This document shows, piece after piece, positions 54,619-63,688 of a DNA stretch of 64,000 nucleotides; within the stretch, counting starts at the first letter, position 1, and each line of letters starts with the position of its first letter. The notes beneath the pieces are model-generated. The model ran no database searches. It was not told the DNA's origin and was given only the letters and a program-made list of their open reading frames with translations. Source of the stretch: Litchfieldia alkalitelluris (GTDB taxonomy: Bacteria; Bacillota; Bacilli; Bacillales; Bacillaceae_L); NCBI RefSeq assembly GCF_002019645.1, contig NZ_KV917374.1:1267452-1331451 (forward strand), in the 5' to 3' direction. Both the position numbers and the translations under genes were made by a program.

Positions 54619-55005
54619 CTATTTAAAATATTCCTTTTCAAGACTAGTAATATTTTCTAATGATCGATTTGCCCAGTCCGTTCCAAGAGTTGTTAATTCC
54701 TCTTTCATTTTGTTAATTGCTGCTTTTAGCGATTCTTCATATGAGTCTACTTCACCCTCAAATTTTCGAACCATTGTTTTAGGGATATTTGTTTGCTCAT
54801 TTAAGGCTAATGATCTTCTTTCATGAAATAGAGGAACATCAACTTCCTTTGGGTTATGTAAATCCCCTTGCATTGGATGCTTTAATACAGCTTTTATTTT
54901 CACTAAATAATGCTGCGGTCTTACGGCTGTTACTTCACCGATGTACTTCCCAGTTTTATAAATCCCCGTAACGATATCTCCCACTTTGAAATCTTCAACT
55001 GACAT
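54619..55005 (-). CDS. kapB: Kinase-associated protein KapB
   Basis: This protein of about 128 residues has an N-terminal SH3-like barrel (FKVGDIVTGIYKTGKYIGEV) followed by the family block LKHPMQGDLHNPKEVDVPLF. KapB of B. subtilis is needed for signalling through the KinB branch of the sporulation phosphorelay. The start is chosen at ATG 55005 (or 55008) because the family begins here; GTAGG upstream is only a fair ribosome binding site. No lipobox is seen. Confidence 0.88.
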   Translation of the reverse strand: MSVEDFKVGDIVTGIYKTGKYIGEVTAVRPQHYLVKIKAVLKHPMQGDLHNPKEVDVPLFHERRSLALNEQTNIPKTMVRKFEGEVDSYEESLKAAINKMKEELTTLGTDWANRSLENITSLEKEYFK

Positions 55006-55117
55006 CATAATACCTACTTTCTCAGACATTTCCTTCATTATATCATTTATTAGTAGTAGCAAATCAATTTGTGAAAGTGGTATACTTGACTCGAAAAGAA
55101 TTTAAAGGGTGATCATA

Positions 55118-55309
55118 GTGTTTCTAATAAATGTATTAAATTTATTTTTATATTTTCCTGAAGATAAATCCGAATATTGGGGTGCAGGCATTACAAGTTT
55201 AATCTTTTTAATCGCATGTATCTTAACAATGAGACTTATCATCTCTCATTCGAAAAAAGAGCTTGAAAAGGCTAAAGAGCTTGAAGAAAAATTGAAAAAT
55301 GAACAATAA
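55118..55309 (+). CDS. Small two-helix membrane protein, unrecognised
   Basis: This 63-residue protein starts with GTG 55118, with AAAGGGTGA upstream. Two membrane segments are followed by a charged coiled-coil-like tail (KKELEKAKELEEKLKNEQ). It is divergent from kapB and ends in a strong terminator shared with patB. I do not know a family. Confidence 0.65.
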   Translation: MFLINVLNLFLYFPEDKSEYWGAGITSLIFLIACILTMRLIISHSKKELEKAKELEEKLKNEQ

Positions 55310-55347
55310 AAACACCCAAGATTAGAGAATGCTTGGGTGCTTTTTTT
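55306..55347. terminator. Terminator between the small membrane gene and patB
   Basis: AAACACCCAAG pairs with CTTGGGTG across ATTAGAGAATG and is followed by seven T. Confidence 0.85.
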
Positions 55348-55392
55348 AGTTTGTAATTTTTTAAAATTAACCATCCTTGCAGGGCGTTTTAG

Positions 55393-56568
55393 TTATAATC
55401 CCTCAAAAGCTGTTTTTAATCTAACAAGTCCTTCGTTTAAAGTAGTTCGGGGACAAGCAAGATTAATTCGGAAAAATCCTTCACCACCTGGTCCGTATTT
55501 TGGACCTGGTTCTAAACCAATCTTCCCTTTTTCAGTTAAAAGTCTCTGAAGGTCTTTGTCTGATAATCCAAATTCCCGTGCATCAATCCATACGAGATAT
55601 GTAGCATCTGGTTGAATTACTTTGAGCTTTGGTATATTCTCGTTAATAAAGTGAGTTAGGGTTTTTATATTTTCTTTAAGGTACAATAAGAAGTCATTAA
55701 ACCAATCTTCCCCGTTTACATAGGCGGCTTCCATTCCTACCATCCCTAAGGTATTTAGGTGGGAGATTCCTTTGTTGCTTTGATAATGATCAAATTTAAC
55801 CTTTAAACGGCGATTTGGAATAATAACTGATGATGCTTGGAGACCAGCTAAATTAAAGGTCTTTGTTGGTGCAATAAATGTGAGTGTTTGTTCACGAATT
55901 TCTTCTGATATAGATGCAATCGGAGTATAGGAAGTATCCCCTATAATAATATCTGCATGAATATCGTCTGATAATAATAAGATTCCATTTTTAACACAAA
56001 GTTCTCCAAGTCTAGTAAGATCGTCTTTGGTCCAAACCTTTCCACTTGGGTTATGAGGATTACATAAAATAAACATTTTCACTTCAGGTGTTAAGACCTT
56101 TTCAAGTTGTTCAAAATCCATCTGATATTGGTTATCTTCGAGGCGATTTTGAATCGTAACTAATTGTCGTTTATTTCTTTCGATAATATGGAAAAAGGGC
56201 TGATAAACAGGTGTCTGAATAGCAATTTTATCACCTGGGCTTGTAAAAGCACCTATAGCCATTGCCATGGCGGTAACAACGCCCGGACTGTATGAAATCC
56301 AATCTGGTCTGATGTCCCATTGATGTCGCTTCTTCATCCACGTCATTATGGAGTCAGCAAGAGATGTTGGATATATCGTATAACCAAATATTCGGTGATC
56401 TAAGCGCTCTTTAATAGCATCAATAACTTCATTTGGAACCATAAAGTCCATGTCTGCAACCCACATTGGCAATACGTCTTCATGTCCAAACAACTTCTCA
56501 TTTAAATCCCATTTTACAGAATTTGTTCCTTTACGTTCAATTACTTGATCAAAAATAGGATGATTCAA
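55393..56568 (-). CDS. patB: PatB/MalY-family C-S lyase
   Basis: This 391-residue fold-type I PLP enzyme has the PLP lysine in FIAPTKTFNLAGLQ (near residue 234). The NPHNPSGKVW block and the DDIHADI aspartate are intact. PatB of B. subtilis cleaves cystathionine and cysteine-type C-S bonds. GGAGGGGG precedes a TTG start. It lies between kapB and yugE, as in B. subtilis. Confidence 0.92.
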   Translation of the reverse strand: MNHPIFDQVIERKGTNSVKWDLNEKLFGHEDVLPMWVADMDFMVPNEVIDAIKERLDHRIFGYTIYPTSLADSIMTWMKKRHQWDIRPDWISYSPGVVTAMAMAIGAFTSPGDKIAIQTPVYQPFFHIIERNKRQLVTIQNRLEDNQYQMDFEQLEKVLTPEVKMFILCNPHNPSGKVWTKDDLTRLGELCVKNGILLLSDDIHADIIIGDTSYTPIASISEEIREQTLTFIAPTKTFNLAGLQASSVIIPNRRLKVKFDHYQSNKGISHLNTLGMVGMEAAYVNGEDWFNDFLLYLKENIKTLTHFINENIPKLKVIQPDATYLVWIDAREFGLSDKDLQRLLTEKGKIGLEPGPKYGPGGEGFFRINLACPRTTLNEGLVRLKTAFEGL

Positions 56569-56637
56569 AGTTTTCCCCCTCCAATTAGATTATGATATGA
56601 TATTAGCACTAAAAAAATGTTTAATAAGGTGATATGT

Positions 56638-56913
56638 ATGGAATTACAAAACATGGAAATGCAAAATATGAATATAAAGCTCATGGAGAAATTATTATCT
56701 TGGGATCCACTAGGCTATGGGGCTGATGCGTATGAAACTGAAGTAGTGGATGTGCTTCAAGCTGTTCATATGTTAGATGATTCAGTAAAGTTGGCTAGGA
56801 AAATCCAGGCTATTTATGAATTCTCGTTTGAAGAAATAATTCCTTTAAAAATTTGTGAGAAGATGGCAATGGAATTGCTGGTTATTAAAAATAGCTCATC
56901 TTGTGAGATATAG
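56638..56913 (+). CDS. yugE: YugE family protein (DUF1871)
   Basis: This 91-residue helical protein of the DUF1871 family has AAGGTGAT selecting ATG 56638; the ATG at 56617 has no site. The core is LLSWDPLGYGADAYETEVVDV and an IYEFSFEEIIPL segment. No function is known to me. It is divergent from patB. Confidence 0.85.
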   Translation: MELQNMEMQNMNIKLMEKLLSWDPLGYGADAYETEVVDVLQAVHMLDDSVKLARKIQAIYEFSFEEIIPLKICEKMAMELLVIKNSSSCEI

Positions 56914-57060
56914 ATTTTCATCTTTCATTATAGGCTATCTTCGTAAACTATGATGTGAAAACTACATCTGGGTTCTTGATAATTTAACCTATTATTTAAA
57001 ATACAGCCATATCCACTCAAAAGGCGTAGTATATACTAACTACTCTAGAGTTCTACTAAC

Positions 57061-57121
57061 TAGATGTCAAAGAAATTCACTTATATATGCAGAGAATTAA
57101 CGTTTATAAGTGAACATCTTT
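57061..57121 (+). repeat. Hairpin downstream of yugE
   Basis: AGATGT...TTCACTTATA pairs with TATAAGTGAA...ACATCT and runs into TTTTA. It may act as a terminator. The rest of 56914-57269 holds one other hairpin and a GGCTATCTTCGTAAACTATG fragment like the start of the 169-bp element. Confidence 0.55.
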
Positions 57122-57160
57122 TATGTAAGCCTAGAAATAATCTGAGTCCAAAGTCAAGTG

Positions 57161-57201
57161 AAGTTCGGACAGCTTTAAGTAATCCAAAGTTGTCCGAACT
57201 T
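57161..57201. repeat. Hairpin related to the 52-bp array unit
   Basis: AAGTTCGGACA pairs perfectly with TGTCCGAACTT, and CTTT with AAAG inside. TTCGGACA is also the 3' arm of the 52-bp units at 41880-42720. Confidence 0.65.
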
Positions 57202-57269
57202 TAGATGAGATTTGTTCCACTGCCAGTCCTTATGTTAAAGAATTCGTTCTTAATTCTAAGCATTCCTTC

Positions 57270-58115
57270 TCATAAATTGGATTCTTGTTTTTCTATAAAT
57301 TTTATAATGTCTTTAGAGACATCCTCAGGTTTTTCCTCAGGGAGTAGATGACCAGTATCTTTATAGGTAATAAAATAAGAATTGGGCAGGTCATTATGAA
57401 GTCTTTTACCGATATGGATAGGAACTATTCGGTCCTGTTCACCCCAAATCAACAAACAAGGCGTATCTATTTTTTTAAGTTCAGTTGAACTTAAATCTCC
57501 TTCTCGATGGCGAATCATCCTAGTTAAACCAATAAAAACCCCTTGGTTTTCGAACGGTAAGCTATATCCTTCAATCATTTCATTATCAATAAGTGAATGA
57601 TCATTAACCACACTTAATAAGTTATTAAGTACTCCTTTTTTCGCAAGATAGTATTTCACATAGTAGTCAAAAAATGGGAGGTAAGAGGTGATCATTAAAC
57701 TTTTTTTTGCAGGTTTTAAATAAGATGTACTACATAGAAGAATGATACATTTTATAAACGATGAATCTTGTCTTGCCATATGTAACGCTAATTGCCCACC
57801 CATTGAATGACCAATAATAATGATCTTATGATTGCATATGCTTTTTAGAGAGCCTATTATCGTTTTTGCTATATTTTCAAACGAATATCGAAATCTTTTT
57901 GGTTTACCACTTTTACCAAATGGAGGGAAATCAAGAGCAATTACTGAATATTGTTCAGTAAGATAAGGAATTAATTTTCGAAAACTAAATGTAGACGATA
58001 AAAAACCATGAATTAGAACCACTACAGGCTTGTTTGTACGGTATTCATAAATCTCATAGTGAATATCAATTCCTGCATAATGTACTTTACGTTCCTCTTT
58101 CTCTAAATAAGTCAT
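57270..58115 (-). CDS. yugF: Alpha/beta hydrolase YugF
   Basis: This 281-residue hydrolase has the oxyanion block VLIHGFLSSTFSF, the nucleophile elbow GHSMGGQL and the catalytic His in DTGHLLPEEKP. The Asp is in WGEQDRIVP. Start ATG 58115 fits GAGG nine bases upstream; the TTG at 58124 directly touches it. The substrate is unknown. Order patB-yugE-yugF matches B. subtilis. Confidence 0.88.
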   Translation of the reverse strand: MTYLEKEERKVHYAGIDIHYEIYEYRTNKPVVVLIHGFLSSTFSFRKLIPYLTEQYSVIALDFPPFGKSGKPKRFRYSFENIAKTIIGSLKSICNHKIIIIGHSMGGQLALHMARQDSSFIKCIILLCSTSYLKPAKKSLMITSYLPFFDYYVKYYLAKKGVLNNLLSVVNDHSLIDNEMIEGYSLPFENQGVFIGLTRMIRHREGDLSSTELKKIDTPCLLIWGEQDRIVPIHIGKRLHNDLPNSYFITYKDTGHLLPEEKPEDVSKDIIKFIEKQESNL

Positions 58116-58265
58116 ATAATTCAACCTCGTGTGTAGGATTTGTACATTTTACCCTATTTTTGAGGTTGACATCCATTCCAAATAATATTCGCGCCCTAGA
58201 GTATGGATATTGAGAGCTCTCAAGGACAAAACCTTTTTTCTAAAACAAATATATTGGTTTCCCAG

Positions 58266-58744
58266 AGCATATATCACTCTAGAACAAGATATATCAGTCT
58301 AACTTTGAGTTTATCGGTCTAACTTTGAGTTTATCGGTCTAACTTAAGATATATCAGTCTAACTTTGAATTTATCGGTCTAACTTAAGATATATCGGTCT
58401 AACTCAGAGTTATCAGTCTAACTCTGAGTTATCGGTCTAACACAAGATATATCAGTCTAACTCTGAGTTTATCGGTCTAAAACAAGATATATCGGTCTAA
58501 CTCTGAGTTTATCGGTCTAAAACAAGATATATCAGTCTAACTCTGAGTTTATCGGTCTAAAACAAGATATATCAGTCTAACTCTGAGTTTATCGGTCTAA
58601 AACAAGATATATCAGTCTAACTCTGAGTTATCGGTCTAAAACAAGATATATCAGTCTAACTCTGAGTTTATCGGTCTAAAACAAGATATATCAGTCTAAC
58701 TCTGAGTTTATCGGTCTAAAACAAGATATATCAGTCTAACTCTA
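58266..58744. repeat. 20/40-bp tandem repeat array
   Basis: About 23 half-units alternate between ATATCAGTCTAACTCTGAGT and TTATCGGTCTAAAACAAGAT, giving a 40-bp period. Each half carries a small palindrome (AACTCTGAGTT or GATATATC). The left end is more diverged. Right of it, GCAGCGAATGCAACTCGCAA is a tail fragment of the GC-rich dispersed repeat. The array fills the gap between divergent yugF and alaR. Confidence 0.92.
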
Positions 58745-58896
58745 TGTGGGAACGCAGCGAATGCAACTCGCAAACCCTAGGTGTTTTCAAGGTAAAACAC
58801 CCTAATAACAAAAATATTTTCCAATACTCTCGAAAAATTCCGTTTTTTTGTTATAATTATTAGAAAATTCCCGTTTTTCCTTAAGGAGGATACAAC

Positions 58897-59397
58897 ATGA
58901 CATTCAATGAAATTGAAATTGAAATATTAAATATTATTGAAAAAGACAGCAGACTATCTGTTGATACAATAGCTAAGATGGTAAACAAAAGTACTGAGGA
59001 AGTTAGTACTATTATCAAAAAACTTGAAGATTTAAATGTCATTGTTGAGTACAACACCATGGTCAATTGGAGAAAAGTTGCTGGCCATGAAGGGGTTACA
59101 GCGATGATTGATGTCAAGGTTGCTCCTAAACGTGGTGTTGGTTTTGATGCAATCGCAGAAAGAATTTACCGCTATCCAGAGGTAAAGTCAGTTTATCTCA
59201 TGTCAGGAGCATATGACCTGTCTGTTGTCATTGAAGGAAAATCAATGTCAGAGGTAGGAAACTTTGTCTCAGATAAATTGTCGACTTTAGATTCGGTGCT
59301 ATCGACAACCACCCACTTTGTATTAAAGAAATATAAACATGATGGGACGATTTTTGATCATGGTGAAGAAGATAAACGTATCGTGGTGTCTCCATGA
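58897..59397 (+). CDS. alaR: Lrp/AsnC-family regulator AlaR (YugG)
   Basis: This 166-residue regulator has an N-terminal winged helix (DTIAKMVNKSTEEVSTIIKK) and a C-terminal RAM/ligand domain (about 70-150, VYLMSGAYDLSVVIEG). The B. subtilis homologue activates the adjacent alanine aminotransferase gene. AAGGAGG precedes the ATG, and the stop overlaps the next start by four bases. Confidence 0.9.
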   Translation: MTFNEIEIEILNIIEKDSRLSVDTIAKMVNKSTEEVSTIIKKLEDLNVIVEYNTMVNWRKVAGHEGVTAMIDVKVAPKRGVGFDAIAERIYRYPEVKSVYLMSGAYDLSVVIEGKSMSEVGNFVSDKLSTLDSVLSTTTHFVLKKYKHDGTIFDHGEEDKRIVVSP

Positions 59398-60563
59398 CCA
59401 TCAATAAAACTCAATTCCTATCTAAAACTGTTACCGAGTTAAAACCTTCTGGGATTCGTCGTTTTTTTGATTTGGCTGCAAATATGGAGGGTGTTATTTC
59501 TTTGGGGGTAGGTGAGCCTGATTTCGTCACCTCATGGGCAGTACGTGAAGCCTGTATTTTATCATTAGAGCAAGGACACACATCATACACTGCAAACGCT
59601 GGCTTGATTGAGTTAAGATCAGAAATCGCTAGTTATCTAAACCGTTCTTTTTCAGTAAAATATTCTCCTACCTCAGAAATTTTGGTGACTGTTGGTGCGA
59701 GCCAAGCCCTTGACTTAGCATTAAGGGCTATCATAGATCCTGGTGATGAAATTATCATTGTGGAGCCAACCTTTGTTTCGTATGCACCTATAGTATCTTT
59801 AGCAGGAGGAGTACCAGTACCAATTCATACAGAAAAAGAAGATGAATTTAAACTTCGACCAGATCAAATTGAAAAGGTTATTACTAATAGAACAAAAGCA
59901 ATTCTGATTTGTTCCCCTAATAATCCGACGGGAAGCGTGCTTTCAAAAGAGGAGCTTGTAGAAATTAGCAAAATAATTAAAAAGCATGATTTATTGGTCA
60001 TTTCTGATGAAATTTATGCAGAACTAGTTTACGACCAAACGTATACTAGTTTTCCGAGTATAGAAGATATGTTTGATCAAACGATTTTAATCTCAGGTTT
60101 TTCGAAGGGGTTTGCCATGACAGGTTGGCGCTTGGGATTTGTATGCGCCCCAGAAGAGATTCTACAAGCGATGCTCAAGATCCATCAATATACAATGATG
60201 TGTGCTCCTACAATGGCCCAGCATGCCGCAATTGAAGCATTAAAGGGTGGAATGCATGATGTGGAAGAGATGAGGAAGAGTTACCGTCAGCGGCGGAATT
60301 TCTTTGTTAACTCGTTGACTGAAATAGGATTAACATGTTACACCCCGGGAGGAGCATTTTATGCGTTTCCATCCATTGAGAAAACCGGAATGACGTCTGA
60401 ACAGTTTGCTGAAAATCTACTTCTAGAAGAAAAGGTAGCAGTTGTTCCAGGGAACGTTTTTGGTGAAAGTGGGGAAGGATTTGTTCGATGTTCATACGCA
60501 TCATCCATTGAACAGCTACAAGAGGCAGTTAAGAGGATGGGAAGGTTCATGAAGAAATTCTAA
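59394..60563 (+). CDS. alaT: Alanine aminotransferase AlaT (YugH)
   Basis: This 389-residue fold-type I aminotransferase has the PLP lysine in ISGFSKGFAMTGWRLG (near residue 235). The blocks ICSPNNPTGSVLS and DEIYAELVYD are intact, and the C-terminal arginine lies in GFVRCSYA. It makes alanine from pyruvate and glutamate in B. subtilis. It is cotranscribed with alaR by ATGA overlap. Confidence 0.9.
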   Translation: MTINKTQFLSKTVTELKPSGIRRFFDLAANMEGVISLGVGEPDFVTSWAVREACILSLEQGHTSYTANAGLIELRSEIASYLNRSFSVKYSPTSEILVTVGASQALDLALRAIIDPGDEIIIVEPTFVSYAPIVSLAGGVPVPIHTEKEDEFKLRPDQIEKVITNRTKAILICSPNNPTGSVLSKEELVEISKIIKKHDLLVISDEIYAELVYDQTYTSFPSIEDMFDQTILISGFSKGFAMTGWRLGFVCAPEEILQAMLKIHQYTMMCAPTMAQHAAIEALKGGMHDVEEMRKSYRQRRNFFVNSLTEIGLTCYTPGGAFYAFPSIEKTGMTSEQFAENLLLEEKVAVVPGNVFGESGEGFVRCSYASSIEQLQEAVKRMGRFMKKF

Positions 60564-60671
60564 TGAAACTTCTCAAACAAGTTGCTCCTAATTGTAAATT
60601 AAAAGGTGCATTTATTTATGAAAATAAATATATCTAGAGAATACTGCGGTGGAAATATTTAGGGGAACACA

Positions 60672-60712
60672 AAAAGAGGCTGACCTACATAAGAGGCTAG
60701 CCTCAAAAAATT
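60672..60712 (-). terminator. Terminator of the small XRE regulator gene
   Basis: On the minus strand GAGGCTAGCCTC...GGTCAGCCTC forms a stem followed by TTTTTGTG. It may also serve alaT weakly. Confidence 0.6.
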
Positions 60713-60797
60713 AAGGGGGGATTACTAGAAAGCTTTAATAATAGTATTAACCGATTATTGTAACTTTAAACTTGTTGGCGTACTTATTTATATCGAA

Positions 60798-61157
60798 CTA
60801 CTGTAAAGGAAGCTTGCTCCTATTTATCCATTCAAGTAATGTGAATAATTCATCTACAGGAATGTCCTTCAGTTTCAGTAAGATTGTTTTTGTCGTTGAA
60901 ACACCTAATTGATTGATTAATTCAATTAATTCCTCGTCAATCTGACTCGTGATTTGATTAGAATAGGAGATAAGTTCTGTGGCAGGAACATCTAAGACTG
61001 TTGACAACTTTAGCAGGGTTTGAGTATCAGGTATGAGGTATCCAGTTTCATATTTTTTAATTGTACCTGGCCCAACTCTTACTTTAAATGCTAATTCCTG
61101 TTGATTCATCTGATTAAGTTCTCTTAAAATTCTTACCTTTTCTCCGAAGGTATGCAT
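60798..61157 (-). CDS. Small XRE/SinR-like regulator
   Basis: This 119-residue protein has a helix-turn-helix at residues 5-60 (LNQMNQQELAFKVRVGPGTI) and a short helical C-terminal part. GAGGTGAATTCG sets ATG 61157; the longer frame to 61208 lacks a site. The layout resembles small phage-repressor-like regulators of Bacillus, but the target is unknown. Confidence 0.85.
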   Translation of the reverse strand: MHTFGEKVRILRELNQMNQQELAFKVRVGPGTIKKYETGYLIPDTQTLLKLSTVLDVPATELISYSNQITSQIDEELIELINQLGVSTTKTILLKLKDIPVDELFTLLEWINRSKLPLQ

Positions 61158-61351
61158 CGAATTCACCTCTTCTCTAATAATCGTGTACTTAAATATTTTG
61201 TTCCTCAATTAAATTTTAGCATCATAATTCCTTCTATAAACAGTCATTTATTGAAAATTCTGTGTTGTTTTTAATTTGGGGAAAGTTTACTAAATAACTA
61301 AATAATTAGACATAAAAAGGTAAAAACTATGAATACCTTTAAATACAATTT

Positions 61352-61380
61352 TTGATTATATGACAAAACTGTGATATAAT
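61352..61380 (+). promoter_or_regulatory. SigA promoter of yugI
   Basis: TTGATT and TATAAT are spaced by 17 bp, about 50 bp before the yugI start. Confidence 0.75.
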
Positions 61381-61431
61381 TTAAAATTGCGTATAAATGT
61401 ATGTATATAAATAAGATTTAGGAGTGTTTAC

Positions 61432-61824
61432 ATGTCAGAAAAATTTGCAGTTGGTAGTGTCGTTCAAGGTAAAGTTACTGGTATTCAACCATACGGAGCG
61501 TTCGTTGCTTTAGATGAATCAACACAAGGATTAGTTCATATCTCTGAGATTACTCATGGATATGTAAAGGATGTAAATGAGCATCTTAAGCTAGGAGATG
61601 AGGTTTCGGTTAAAGTTTTATCTATTGATGAAGCTGCAGGGAAAATTGGTCTTTCAATTCGTGCTACACAAGAAGCACCAGAGAAGAAGGAAGAAGCAAA
61701 GCCAAGAAAGCGTCAAGCTGCTCCTGTAAAGGTCGAAACAGAAACGCCACAAGGATTTAATACACTTAAAGAGAAGTTAGAAGAGTGGATTGAGCAATCA
61801 GATCAAGAGATCATTAAGAAGTAA
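61432..61824 (+). CDS. yugI: S1-domain general stress protein YugI
   Basis: This 130-residue protein has one S1 RNA-binding domain (residues 5-75: GSVVQGKVTGIQPYGAFVAL, HISEI), a Lys/Glu/Pro-rich linker and a C-terminal helix. It is known as general stress protein 13 in B. subtilis and probably associates with ribosomes or RNA. GGAGTG precedes the ATG. Confidence 0.92.
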   Translation: MSEKFAVGSVVQGKVTGIQPYGAFVALDESTQGLVHISEITHGYVKDVNEHLKLGDEVSVKVLSIDEAAGKIGLSIRATQEAPEKKEEAKPRKRQAAPVKVETETPQGFNTLKEKLEEWIEQSDQEIIKK

Positions 61825-61838
61825 TACAGAAATGAGAA

Positions 61839-61872
61839 GGCCAAAGGTATATACCTTTGGCCTCTTTTTATA
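61839..61872. terminator. Bidirectional terminator between yugI and yuzA
   Basis: AGGCCAAAGGTATATACCTT plus TGGCCT is a perfect palindrome followed by T. Confidence 0.88.
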
Positions 61873-61882
61873 CCTACCTAAG

Positions 61883-62116
61883 TTATCGAGTAGGTCTTGG
61901 TTCAGTTGTGGTTGCTGCTTCTGGTGATGGTTTGAATAGTAAACCAAGATTAATCAGTCCAGCAATTCCAACAAGACCATAAATGATTCTAGATAAAGCA
62001 GATGTTTGACCACCAAAGATAGCTGCAACTAGATCAAATTGGAAAAATCCAATTAACCCCCAGTTGACCGCTCCAATTATTGTAAGAACAAGTGCTATAC
62101 GTTGAATAGTACTCAT
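61883..62116 (-). CDS. yuzA: YuzA membrane protein (DUF378)
   Basis: This 77-residue protein of the DUF378 family has two membrane helices, with the motif GAVNWGLIGFFQFDLVAAIFG between them and YGLVGIAG in the second. AAGGAGG six bases upstream selects ATG 62116 over 62122. Function is unknown. It lies between yugI and yugJ, as in B. subtilis. Confidence 0.9.
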   Translation of the reverse strand: MSTIQRIALVLTIIGAVNWGLIGFFQFDLVAAIFGGQTSALSRIIYGLVGIAGLINLGLLFKPSPEAATTTEPRPTR

Positions 62117-62258
62117 AAACATCCTCCTTTTTGAAAAAAATATCTTTCTTGTATAGAATTAGTAAAAGCATCAAAAATATTCATTAGTAAGTTAGAAAGT
62201 GTATTGCTTTACAATTATTTTTCAAAAGCTCATAATCAATAAAAAGAGGAGGGATATA

Positions 62259-63422
62259 ATGGAGAATTTTACATTTCATAATCCAACAAAATTAATTTTT
62301 GGAAAAGGGCAATTAGAGCAATTAAAGAATGAATTACCACAGTATGGTAATAAGGTGTTGCTTGTTTATGGTGGAGGAAGTATAAAGCGAAATGGCCTCT
62401 ATGATAATGTATTATCACTTTTGAAGGAAATTGATGCTGAAGTCTTTGAATTGGCAGGTGTGGAACCAAATCCTAGGGTATCGACTGCAAGAAAAGGAAT
62501 TGAGATTTGTAAAAACGAAGGAATCGATGTTCTTTTAGCTGTAGGTGGTGGGAGTGTTATTGACTGCACAAAAGCGATTGCTGCAGGTGCTAAGTATGAT
62601 GGAGATGTTTGGGACTTCATGACAAGAAAAGCTGTAGCAAAAGAAGCGCTACCTTTTGGAACCGTATTAACATTAGCAGCTACTGGCTCTGAAATGAATG
62701 CAGGCTCTGTTATAACCAACTGGGAAACAAATGAAAAGTTTGGTTGGGGTAGTGGTGCAACATTTCCAAAATTCTCGATTTTAGATCCTGTTCATACATA
62801 TAGCGTACCAAAAGACCAAACTATATATGGAATTGTAGATATGATGTCACATGTTCTGGAACATTATTTTCATCATGTTCAAAATACACCATTGCAGGAC
62901 CGATGGTGTGAATCAATCTTAAAAACAGTGATGGAAGCGGGTCCAAAATTGGTCGAGGACTTAGAAAATTATGAGCTTCGTGAAACAATTCTTTACTGTG
63001 GTACGATGGCTCTAAATGGTATGGTAAATATGGGATACCGTGGGGATTGGGCAACTCATAACATTGAACATGCAGTTTCCGCTGTGTATGATATTCCTCA
63101 TGGTGGTGGACTGGCAATTATCTTCCCTAACTGGATGAAGTACAACCTAGATGTCAATGTATCACGATTTAAGCAGCTTGCTGAGCGAGTATTTGACGTT
63201 GATCCAACCGGCAAGTCAGAGCGAGATGTTGCACTTGAAGGAATTGAAAAGCTCCGTGAATTCTGGAATAGCATTGGTGCACCTGCACGTTTAGCTGATT
63301 ATGAAATCGGTGATGATCAGTTAGAAGTAATGGCAGAGAAAACTGTAATATTCGGTGAATTCGGTAACTTTAAGAAGTTGAATAAAGAGGATACACAAGA
63401 AATTCTTAGAGCATCGCTTTAA
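62259..63422 (+). CDS. yugJ: Iron-containing alcohol dehydrogenase YugJ
   Basis: This 387-residue group III dehydrogenase is annotated in relatives as an NADH-dependent butanol dehydrogenase. The NAD block [17 protein letters not shown] and the metal ligands in HVLEHYFHH and [20 protein letters not shown] are present. AGAGGAGGG fixes ATG 62259; an in-frame start at 62199 lacks a site. It reduces aldehydes with NAD(P)H; the physiological substrate is unknown. Confidence 0.92.
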   Translation: MENFTFHNPTKLIFGKGQLEQLKNELPQYGNKVLLVYGGGSIKRNGLYDNVLSLLKEIDAEVFELAGVEPNPRVSTARKGIEICKNEGIDVLLAVGGGSVIDCTKAIAAGAKYDGDVWDFMTRKAVAKEALPFGTVLTLAATGSEMNAGSVITNWETNEKFGWGSGATFPKFSILDPVHTYSVPKDQTIYGIVDMMSHVLEHYFHHVQNTPLQDRWCESILKTVMEAGPKLVEDLENYELRETILYCGTMALNGMVNMGYRGDWATHNIEHAVSAVYDIPHGGGLAIIFPNWMKYNLDVNVSRFKQLAERVFDVDPTGKSERDVALEGIEKLREFWNSIGAPARLADYEIGDDQLEVMAEKTVIFGEFGNFKKLNKEDTQEILRASL

Positions 63423-63429
63423 GAATTGT

Positions 63430-63466
63430 CATTTCCCCTGCTGGGTTTCAGTGGGGGTTTTAATGT
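63430..63466 (+). terminator. Terminator after yugJ
   Basis: CCCCTGCT pairs with AGTGGGGG around GGGTTTC and is followed by TTTT. Confidence 0.72.
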
Positions 63467-63688
63467 AGAATCGATCATAACGTAAACATTTGCTTAGGTG
63501 AAGAACTGAGGGATGAATTTCCTCTATTTTTTAATTTCGTCACGCTAAGTGTAGTAAAACAAAAGATTCATGAAAAATTAAAAAGTGGTTACGCTTACAT
63601 AGAAGGGATGTTCTTGATTTAAGGACGATGTTTCGATAAAGTGAGAAGTGCAGATAAAATTATAATATAGATTTGGAGGGCGTTATGA

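Noticed and set aside
58266-58744. CRISPR array or iteron-type replication origin
   Set aside because: The repeats are contiguous without spacers, and there is no replication initiator gene, DnaA-box cluster or plasmid function nearby.
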